Below, piece by piece: positions 30,844 through 36,486 of a DNA stretch of 36,486 nucleotides. The notes under the pieces are model-generated. The model saw only the letters and a list, made by a program, of their open reading frames with translations, ran no database searches and was not told where the DNA came from. Position numbers and translations under genes: made by a program. The stretch lies in the IMG/VR virus record IMGVR_UViG_3300031825_000051, positions 1 to 36,486 of that record. One strand, given 5' to 3'. Position 1 is the first letter of the stretch. Each line of letters begins with the position of its first letter. This stretch comes from a virus.

Positions 30844-31030
30844 CCGTAAGACGGCGCACGAGTCGGATGTAGCCCACCGGTGCGGCAGTTTCGTCCCGGC
30901 CATCCCCGGCAAGAGGTAGCCAAAGCTCCGGCTCGTCGGCGGCGAGTTCCACCACCAGGGCAAGCCGGGCATTTGCATCCAGGAGCACAGTGGAGATCAG
31001 GGCGATTGGGAAGACGGGGCGCTCGCTCAT
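30692..31030 (-). CDS. hypothetical small protein, convergent overlap with the plus-strand gene
   Basis: 112 aa from ATG 31030 (overlapping the upstream gene by ATGA). The first 65 residues look genuine (ALISTVLLDANARLALVVEL, then a YIRLVRRLTV strand). The last 50 residues lie antisense to the gene at 30325 and are Pro/Ser-rich, suggesting that the original C-terminus was lost when that gene arrived. Function unknown. Confidence 0.5.
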   Translation of the reverse strand: MSERPVFPIALISTVLLDANARLALVVELAADEPELWLPLAGDGRDETAAPVGYIRLVRRLTVRPGVTGYAVAEVRPPHDPPPNPAAFRSLFQRSSPAAYGAHWQSWSAHRG

Positions 31031-31257
31031 GCCCGCGCCTCCCGCGCCACAGCCCGTGCGATCAGGGTGTCGCCGGTGCGGATCACCTGGTCCTCCAGGT
31101 GGCGGGCCTGCAGGGCCATCATCCGGCGGGCGAGGAGCTGGCGCGCCTGGCCGTGGCGCCGCCACAAGGCCCGCGCCTCCTTGGCGTCGCGCATGGCGAT
31201 TTCTGCCGCCCGGTGGTCATCCGCGGGAACCGCGAACGTAGAGCCGCGGGCGGTCAC
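31027..31257 (-). CDS. hypothetical small helical protein
   Basis: 76 aa from a GTG at 31257 that overlaps the upstream stop (GTGA). The product is a highly charged helix (KEARALWRRHGQARQLLARRM). No known domain. Part of a string of overlapping early genes. Confidence 0.55.
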   Translation of the reverse strand: MTARGSTFAVPADDHRAAEIAMRDAKEARALWRRHGQARQLLARRMMALQARHLEDQVIRTGDTLIARAVAREARA

Positions 31258-31502
31258 TGTGCCCCCGCGGCGCGCTGTTCGACTAGCTGGAGAACCAGCT
31301 TCTTGATCTCTGCTTCAGGCTTGCCCTGAATGCGCGCCTGCTGGACCGCCGCGATCTCACGCGCGACGAAAGCCACCGCTCGTTTCCCGATGGGGACGGG
31401 CGGAACTAGCAATCCCTCTTGAATGTTCCGGTAGTCCTTGGCCTTGCAGTTGCCGGTGTACGGCTTGAGGTTGCTGGGTCGGATGAATTGTTCGAGTTCC
31501 AC
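31254..31502 (-). CDS. AlpA-like transcriptional regulator
   Basis: 82 aa, GTG start at 31502 with GGAG six bases upstream. The pattern of a short HTH with SNLKPYTGNCKAKDYRNIQEG, the VPIGKRAVAFVAREI stretch and an AAVQQARI helix resembles AlpA/MerR-type excisionase-like regulators (usually TGLSRSTIYRLI...KLGxRAVAWxxxE). In P4 and CP4-57, AlpA controls excision; here it may regulate the early operon. Direct repeats lie directly upstream. Confidence 0.6.
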   Translation of the reverse strand: MELEQFIRPSNLKPYTGNCKAKDYRNIQEGLLVPPVPIGKRAVAFVAREIAAVQQARIQGKPEAEIKKLVLQLVEQRAAGAQ

Positions 31503-31554
31503 TTAGTGCTCCACTCGTCTACTGACGGAATGGAGCGAAGCGTAGGCACTAGGG

Positions 31555-31578
31555 GTGTCCCCCTTCAAGTATCCCCCT
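31555..31578 (-). promoter_or_regulatory. paired direct repeats upstream of the AlpA-like gene
   Basis: GTGTCCCCCT (31555-31564) and GTATCCCCCT (31569-31578) on the + strand, a 14-nt period, lie 53-76 nt upstream of the AlpA-like start. They are candidate operator half-sites for that regulator. Confidence 0.4.
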
Positions 31579-31587
31579 GTCCACCAG

Positions 31588-33285
31588 TTAGGGGGAGGAC
31601 ACCTCGACTTCCTTGATCTCGCCAGCTTGGCGCAACCTGTCCCAGGCTTTGCCAAACGCATTGCGGGAAACAAACACTTCCCCCATTGAACTGACCGAGT
31701 CCCAGACGTCCGCCTTAATCCATTTCTGGCCTGGCTCGAATGGCGGGAGTGCTAGCGGATCTTTTCCTAGAGACTTAATGGTTTGCAAGATCGTCTCGTC
31801 TTGGGCTCGCCATCGAGCTTTTGGTGTGGTCGGCGGCGGTGACTGCTGCGCAGCCAACGAAACGCCCTCCAAATATGCGCGCACTGCGCGATTCACGGCG
31901 AACCCCTTCGCGTCGGCCCAGCGCAAGTAGTAGGCGAAATCCGCCCGTTCAGGATGGTTCCCCGACTTAAGAATGTCGCGCATCTCGCGCACGAGACCGG
32001 CAAGCTCTCTCGCATAGTTGTCAACCGCAGGGTGCGTGACTTTATATACAGCCCCATCCATCTGGACCTGAAGCAGCTCGCCTATCGGGCCGCAGCCTTC
32101 GACAAGTACGATCCCATTTAGGAACTGCAAGCTGCGTCCCCACTCCAGAAAGGCAAGGTTGCCCTCATGCAAACTCGCTCCGTCTGGATCGATACCGAGC
32201 AAAATTAGGATGGCTTGATTGTGGGACCAAGTGTCATAGCGAAGCCAATGGTTTAGCCGTTGCGTGAGTGCGTCTGGACGCGTCTCCGGTCCAAACTTCT
32301 CAAGATTCCATTCGTGGATTTCATCCTTCGGCGGTGTCACTTCCGTCGACCTTCCTTCCTTCGGAGGCCAAACGTTCAGTTTCTCCGCTCGCGCAATCCA
32401 CTCTGGGCGCGTGAAAGCCTGTGACACCCAATCCAAGAACGCGACAATCTCAATGCCATCATCAGCCTCCCCGGATTCTCGCCAAGCGTCCTCGAGTCTT
32501 TTGCCCCAGAAGCGAATTCTCTCCGATTGGGAGTCGGGAGACCATTCGGTCACCAGTCGATTATTCGCCCACCGATACGCTTTGTAGTCTGGGGAAGGCT
32601 CAGTCACCAATTGATTGTTCAACCACCGCAATGGGGTGCGCGCCGGGGCCAAGCCTAGCGCGACTTGCACTGCACTCTTCAACGGCAAAATGCGATCAAT
32701 GTGGTGAAACTCGTACCACTCGCCTTGTATGAGTGGAAATGCTGGATCCGCGTGCGATGCCTCGGCCAAGTTTGAGGAAGGCTCGGAGGGCGCAGGCGGG
32801 GCAGGCGTTGCCTCAAGCAGCCCGGCAACACCTTCGCAATCGAGCCAATGTGGTCGCTCAAAGGTCACCTCGACCCACTTCAAAAATGCCCGAAAGTCAA
32901 TCCCATCGTCCGAACCTCCAGCCGCTTTCCATTGCGCCTTCAGGTCTTCCATGAAACCCCATATCTCATCAGGATCGTTGCCCCCGCTCTTGAGGTAGGG
33001 ACCATCGAACCACATGACCTTGGACAGGCCCTCCCAAATCTCGGGAAGCATGCCGACGACGAGGAAAGCCGCCACTTCGAGATCCACCGTTCGGAGTCTT
33101 AGATAGTGCTCAACACGGTCTCCGCAGAACCAATCTTCGACTCGCCCGTCCCAAGGCTGCTTGCGCTTTGGAATTTGCATTGCTGTGTCCCTCACACCCC
33201 CTGAAGAAGGTTGCCAGCCCAGCCCGTCAGGGAACGGGGTTTCGGGAATCAGCCTAGGGCTGGCGTTCGGATTATCCAACTTCAC
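31588..33285 (-). CDS. 565-aa triple-repeat protein with C-terminal winged helix, unknown function
   Basis: GTG at 33285 overlaps the previous stop (GTGA); ATG at 33180 is an alternative. Three diverged modules can be seen at about residues 58-150, 198-298 and 345-462. Each has a leading helix with a hydrophobic ...LxxGxxP core and a closing helix with [D/E]-F-x-x-[F/Y]-L-x-W, for example GSDDGIDFRAFLKWVEVTFERPHW and its copy EADDGIEIVAFLDWVSQAF. A short tandem unit also occurs: WLNNQLVTEPSPD (221-233) and WANNRLVTEWSPD (239-251). Residues 492-560 look like a winged helix (QDETILQTIKSLG ... AFGKAWDRLRQAGEI). The DNA here looks less GC-rich than its neighbours. No catalytic motif was found; a regulator or scaffold with a ligand-binding repeat is possible. 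Confidence 0.7.
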   Translation of the reverse strand: MKLDNPNASPRLIPETPFPDGLGWQPSSGGVRDTAMQIPKRKQPWDGRVEDWFCGDRVEHYLRLRTVDLEVAAFLVVGMLPEIWEGLSKVMWFDGPYLKSGGNDPDEIWGFMEDLKAQWKAAGGSDDGIDFRAFLKWVEVTFERPHWLDCEGVAGLLEATPAPPAPSEPSSNLAEASHADPAFPLIQGEWYEFHHIDRILPLKSAVQVALGLAPARTPLRWLNNQLVTEPSPDYKAYRWANNRLVTEWSPDSQSERIRFWGKRLEDAWRESGEADDGIEIVAFLDWVSQAFTRPEWIARAEKLNVWPPKEGRSTEVTPPKDEIHEWNLEKFGPETRPDALTQRLNHWLRYDTWSHNQAILILLGIDPDGASLHEGNLAFLEWGRSLQFLNGIVLVEGCGPIGELLQVQMDGAVYKVTHPAVDNYARELAGLVREMRDILKSGNHPERADFAYYLRWADAKGFAVNRAVRAYLEGVSLAAQQSPPPTTPKARWRAQDETILQTIKSLGKDPLALPPFEPGQKWIKADVWDSVSSMGEVFVSRNAFGKAWDRLRQAGEIKEVEVSSP

Positions 33286-33602
33286 TGCCCCTCTTCCACC
33301 GGCACCGGCCTGCCAAGCACTTCCTCGTCGCTCACGCCGCATTCGTCGTCGTCAAGCGGTTCGAGCTCACGGTCATCACAGACGATGGTGCGGTGCGCTG
33401 GCGCCTCGCGTCCATCGAGATAGACGCTCCGCAGCGGCTGGCCCAACGACGTGATGACCCACGGGCGCTGCTGCCTGGGCCACATCGCGCCGGCGACTTT
33501 GTCCGGGTAGAAGTACGGCTTCACCACCAACACGATAGCGCCGCGGTTGGCGCCACCGCCGATGATGCGGGCGCGCTGCCCGGGCTTGCAGCGGCGGCTC
33601 AT
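33282..33602 (-). CDS. small phage protein with an SH3/KOW-like start
   Basis: 106 aa. The N-terminus CKPGQRARIIGGGANRGAIV has the G-x-R-A-R-I-x-G-x-x-N-x-G pattern of a KOW-like beta barrel, and the C-terminus is acidic (LEPLDDDECG). Similar small proteins recur in early regions of proteobacterial phages. Its role is unknown. It overlaps neighbours on both sides by 4 nt. Confidence 0.65.
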   Translation of the reverse strand: MSRRCKPGQRARIIGGGANRGAIVLVVKPYFYPDKVAGAMWPRQQRPWVITSLGQPLRSVYLDGREAPAHRTIVCDDRELEPLDDDECGVSDEEVLGRPVPVEEGQ

Positions 33603-34540
33603 GACGGGCTCCCTTCGAGCAACGCCGGATTGCGCTTTGTGAGCATGGAAAGTTTCATCTGGAAGGATCCATCGAGATCGGCGATTTCCTTCTGGTACTT
33701 CAGAAGAATCTGCTGCTGTCGCTCGACATCGAAGGTGACTTCCGCGTTCACGATGGCGTCAACGACCTCGTCCAGACTCATGAGGATGTTTGAGACAGAT
33801 TCCTCGGTGAGCGAGTACCCATGGAAGTCCGACGGCTCCGCCGTGATGTACACGCGGAACATGCTGCGCACGTGTTCAACGCAGTCCCACAGAAAGTCTT
33901 CCGCGTTCTTCGGCACGTGGTCGAGATGCACCTGTGCGCGAATCAGCTTCTTGGTGCGCTCATCCTCTCCCGCCCTTTCGCGTCGAACTTCCTGAGGAAT
34001 ATCGATCCTCACCCTGTACGTGCCCCAGGTTGTGCAATGGCGCGTGATGTTCAGCGGGTAGCCGCGGCTGTCCGTCGCCCGCGCCCAGCGCTCCTTGCCA
34101 CCTGGCTCGCCGGGCCAAGGGCCTGGAAGGCAAATGCCCATGGTCAACAGCTGCTCCTTGGTGCCGTGCCAGTCTTCGCTGTATTCGCTCTTGTAGTCGC
34201 ACACCGGTTGCGCCGCAGCGAACGTTGCCCGGCGCGTTCTGGCCTCTTCAATGGCCTCGCCCAAGGCTTGGGCGTGCTTGCCGAATGCGTTTTTCACCGC
34301 GCCGCGAACCGACTCGCGGCGTGCCTGGGCGTCCTCCTGGAGCGCTTCGGCCTCATCCACCGTCAGATAGAAAAGCATTGAACCGCCGGTCCAATGCACC
34401 GCCTTTTCGCGGCACATGGCCGGGAAAACTGACCGGTCGATGTAATCGCGCTCGACGGTGAATGACAGCCACACGAGCACCGCGTCGAGGTCCGGTTTGG
34501 AGTCGCCCCGCTCCTGGGGGTTTCGTTCGGTCTGGCTCAT
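33599..34540 (-). CDS. hypothetical protein of the early operon
   Basis: 313 aa with no family recognised. It starts with a polar, acidic stretch, contains a helical middle (AEALQEDAQARRESV) and ends with a long helix (VERQQQILLKYQKEIAD). A central block (WATRATDSRGYPLNITRHC-like, with Trp, Tyr and Cys) may be a small folded domain. ATGA overlaps on both sides place it firmly in the operon. Function unknown. Confidence 0.6.
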   Translation of the reverse strand: MSQTERNPQERGDSKPDLDAVLVWLSFTVERDYIDRSVFPAMCREKAVHWTGGSMLFYLTVDEAEALQEDAQARRESVRGAVKNAFGKHAQALGEAIEEARTRRATFAAAQPVCDYKSEYSEDWHGTKEQLLTMGICLPGPWPGEPGGKERWARATDSRGYPLNITRHCTTWGTYRVRIDIPQEVRRERAGEDERTKKLIRAQVHLDHVPKNAEDFLWDCVEHVRSMFRVYITAEPSDFHGYSLTEESVSNILMSLDEVVDAIVNAEVTFDVERQQQILLKYQKEIADLDGSFQMKLSMLTKRNPALLEGSPS

Positions 34541-34974
34541 TGCAGACCTCCATTGACCGTTTTATAGACGTCGAGGACCAGGCCGAAAACAGTGAATCGC
34601 GACACCATCGACGGCGTGGCGCGAACCCACTGCTGGCCGTCGCGGGGTGTCTCCTCGCAGATGTAGAGGCCCGAGGGCATTTTCTGGAAGCGCCGTGCGC
34701 CGAACCATCGCCGCGAGTACGGCGCCTCACCTGGACGTGCGTCATCCATGGCCAGCAGGTACAAGCCGTCACCCTCGATGCCGCGCCGGTCGAAGTCGAC
34801 GCGCAGCACGTCGCCCGCATTGATCACGGGCCAGTACAGCGTGGCATGAATCTGCAGCATCGCGATCCCGCTCATGTGCGCGAGCTGCTCGGGGATGGTG
34901 AGGGATTCCACAGGGGAAGCGGCCGGCAGCGGGCCGCGCAACATGACGGCGTTCGGGATGGCCAGCGCGTTCAT
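34537..34974 (-). CDS. S24/LexA-like C-terminal fold without the catalytic serine
   Basis: 145 aa. The middle resembles the repressor autoprotease fold: INAGDVLRVDFDRRGIEGDGLYLL follows the GDxLxVD...GDGxYxL pattern of S24 proteins. The expected G-D-S-M nucleophile is missing; the corresponding region reads SGIAMLQIHA. There is no N-terminal HTH. It may be a decoy or partner that pairs with a LexA-like repressor, or only share the beta fold. Confidence 0.5.
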   Translation of the reverse strand: MNALAIPNAVMLRGPLPAASPVESLTIPEQLAHMSGIAMLQIHATLYWPVINAGDVLRVDFDRRGIEGDGLYLLAMDDARPGEAPYSRRWFGARRFQKMPSGLYICEETPRDGQQWVRATPSMVSRFTVFGLVLDVYKTVNGGLQ

Positions 34975-35678
34975 TGCCCACCTCCCTGCGTCGTGTGGTG
35001 GGCAACGCTGTGCTTGACCGTTTCTTGCGCTTCGAGGGAGAGGCGTTCGAAGATGGCATGGGTGCGCAGCACCTGGGCCTCGACCGACACGGTGCGGCCG
35101 GTGTCGTCCTGGATCTCGAAAACCTCATTTCCCTCGGACGGGTAAGACGTGCCTGCGTGCCACAGCTTGCCGACGAGGGTGTCCAGCAGGGCCGGGTCGC
35201 TCGCGCCGCCACCGGTGTGCCTGACATCCACCTGGACGATGTGGGCGGTGGGGAAGCGCTCCTTGAGCAGGTCCAGCCGTTCCCGGGCCTCCTGCAGCGA
35301 CTCGCTTCTGATCTCCAGCCGAACAAAGCGGGAGTTCGGACGCGGGTCCCAGATTTCATAGCGGGTGTGCGAGCCCTCGCCGGAGGCGAGGTCCAGGGCT
35401 TCGCGCAACATGGCGCGTTGCAGCCGGTAGTCCTCGGCCGATGCGCGCAGCTGCCCACCGTCTTCCAGCCGATCGACTGCCCACTGCGGCAAGGGCTCGC
35501 GCGGCTCGGGGTAGATGTGCGCCGCGTTGCGGTGCGTCTCTAGGGTGCTCTCTATGAGGGAGAGCCAGCGCCGGGCCTGTTCGTCGAGCCGCTTGAACAG
35601 CTCAACAGTAGTCACCGGATCGGTGTGTGGAAAGTCACTGGCGCCGGCGGCGCCTTCGGGGATAATTTCGGTAGCCAT
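34971..35678 (-). CDS. hypothetical protein, first gene of the leftward early operon
   Basis: 235 aa from ATG 35678 with AGGA about ten bases upstream. A central stretch (RYEIWDPRPNSRFVRLEIR) may be a small alpha-beta domain; helices LDEQARRWLSLIESTLETH and LQEARERLDLLKERF flank it. No family was recognised. It follows a divergent promoter region and so is probably among the first genes expressed. Confidence 0.6.
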   Translation of the reverse strand: MATEIIPEGAAGASDFPHTDPVTTVELFKRLDEQARRWLSLIESTLETHRNAAHIYPEPREPLPQWAVDRLEDGGQLRASAEDYRLQRAMLREALDLASGEGSHTRYEIWDPRPNSRFVRLEIRSESLQEARERLDLLKERFPTAHIVQVDVRHTGGGASDPALLDTLVGKLWHAGTSYPSEGNEVFEIQDDTGRTVSVEAQVLRTHAIFERLSLEAQETVKHSVAHHTTQGGGQ

Positions 35679-35810
35679 AGTGTGCGGGTCCTGTTAGGTT
35701 TGTGCACTGTGGTCAGGTCGGGCTTGCTGTTAGCGCAGCTTGCCCGGCCGCTTCTATCTTTCAGGTGGCGCTGGTTGCGCTTCCTCCTTTCTCACTGCGA
35801 TGGTATTTGC
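35679..35810. promoter_or_regulatory. divergent early promoter region
   Basis: 132 nt between the minus-strand start at 35678 and the plus-strand start at 35811. It must hold the promoter of the leftward early operon and probably of the rightward gene. No good -35/-10 pair or operator repeat could be fixed by eye. Confidence 0.4.
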
Positions 35811-36486
35811 ATGTCGAAGACATCTGGTTCGAAGGCAACGCGATTGCCTAAGCGAAAAAAGGTGCCGGTTAAGCGACGGATGACCCCGGAACTCGGCGAG
35901 ATAATCACGCTGCTGTATCCTGACTCGACAGCCAAGGCGCTTGCTGAAGTGTTGGGTACGACAGAGAAGTCCGTGCACAAGTACGCCGCACGCCGGCAGA
36001 TCCGGAAATTGCCGGGCCTTCGTAGCAGGCCATTCGGGGCGGAGCGTGTCACCCAGGGTGACTATCTGGTTCGCAAATGCACAGATGATCCGGACTTCAA
36101 CAAGAGATTTCTGTACGCGCATGTGCTGGCTTGGGAGAAGCACCACCGCCGGACGAAGCCGACAGGCCACGTCATCGTCATTCTCGACGGCGACAAGCGC
36201 AACTTCGAGCCGGACAACCTTTACTGCCTGCCCAAGTCGCAATTGCTGGCTTGGATGCGCTTCATATCCGCACCCGTGGAAGTTCACATCGATAGACTTT
36301 GGAGAAAAGTAATGGCTTTGGATACCAGTGAAGCCGTCAAGACGAAGCTTCTGGAACAGTTGGAGAAACTGGTAGATCCGGACAAGCCTGTAGACATCCA
36401 TCGCCAACGAGCCGTCTGCGAGACGGTGCAGACGCTGGTCAATTTGCTGAAGGTGGAGGTCGACTATCTTCGCGCGATCGAAGGCG
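35811..36486 (+). CDS. HNH endonuclease-like DNA-binding protein (partial, cut by window end)
   Basis: The frame from ATG 35811 stays open to the window edge. The N-terminus is basic (KATRLPKRKKVPVKRR), followed by an HTH-like helix pair (ELGEIITLLYPDSTAKALAE with KSVHKYAARRQIR). The HNH_3-type core follows: YAHVLAWEKHHRR, then HVIVILDGDKRNFEPDNLYCL (H-x-x-x-W-E, then D-G-D and N-x-x-N-L). The start has no strong ribosome site. From 36312 a second ATG with GGAGAAAAGTA in front begins a distinct unit; the two are in frame with no stop between them. Confidence 0.78.
   Translation, partial: MSKTSGSKATRLPKRKKVPVKRRMTPELGEIITLLYPDSTAKALAEVLGTTEKSVHKYAARRQIRKLPGLRSRPFGAERVTQGDYLVRKCTDDPDFNKRFLYAHVLAWEKHHRRTKPTGHVIVILDGDKRNFEPDNLYCLPKSQLLAWMRFISAPVEVHIDRLWRKVMALDTSEAVKTKLLEQLEKLVDPDKPVDIHRQRAVCETVQTLVNLLKVEVDYLRAIEG
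36312..36486 (+). CDS. possible separate phage gene inside the HNH frame (partial)
   Basis: ATG 36312 carries a strong site GGAG seven bases upstream and starts MALDTSEAVKTKLLEQLEKL ... VDYLRAIEG, which looks like the beginning of its own small helical protein. It is in frame with the HNH gene, so it may be an internal start, a true fusion, or the result of a one-base loss that removed the original HNH stop (AAG TAA lies one frame away at 36307-36312). Confidence 0.45.
   Translation, partial: MALDTSEAVKTKLLEQLEKLVDPDKPVDIHRQRAVCETVQTLVNLLKVEVDYLRAIEG

Noticed and set aside
35754-36407. Minus-strand frame at the right end
   Set aside because: Antisense to the HNH gene, whose core motif is evident; no ribosome site.

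Overview
The window looks like most of an integrated HK97-type siphophage (a prophage) in a high-GC Gram-negative bacterium. The family mix and codon use fit Xanthomonadaceae or Burkholderiales best, but the genus cannot be fixed from sequence alone. The left edge is host: the last 23 nt of a tRNA (probably Ser) and a complete tRNA-Lys(CTT) with its own terminator. Prophage sequence appears to start just after that terminator. No integrase or CI-type repressor is visible; both would be expected beyond the right edge.

Layout, left to right. 185-2435: accessory (moron) zone with a + strand pair of small exported proteins (the second HNH-like), a three-TM membrane protein, gene remnants, a 16-bp palindrome and several terminators. 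2496-5317: end of the leftward operon (patatin-like lipase, lipoprotein, GH108 endolysin, two holin-like proteins, a second exported HNH protein). 5314-14721: tail fibre module, tape measure and the G/GT tail chaperones. 14811-17934: tail tube, tail completion and connector genes. 18016-24794: capsid, protease, portal, terminase and packaging HNH. 25099-25833: two HTH regulators, one probably a late activator. 26188-35678: early genes (Toprim primase, SF2 helicase, ParB-like protein, AlpA-like regulator and many small unknowns). 35811-end: rightward HNH-type gene cut by the window edge.

Nearly all phage genes lie on the minus strand and many neighbours overlap by ATGA or GTGA, so expression runs right to left as translationally coupled operons, ending at a strong terminator at 2389-2433. 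GC-rich hairpins follow the capsid, putative cement and tail tube genes.

Two structural lesions stand out. The tail tube gene and the small gene upstream of it are scrambled: a block of about 420 bp holding the end of one and the start of the other lies inverted and displaced at about 15300-15721. The tape measure frame is broken by an apparent one-base loss near 12051. If both are real, the prophage cannot make tails; if not, they are assembly errors. The best candidates for new biology are the paired exported HNH proteins, the 565-aa triple-repeat protein at 31588-33285, and the scrambled tail locus.
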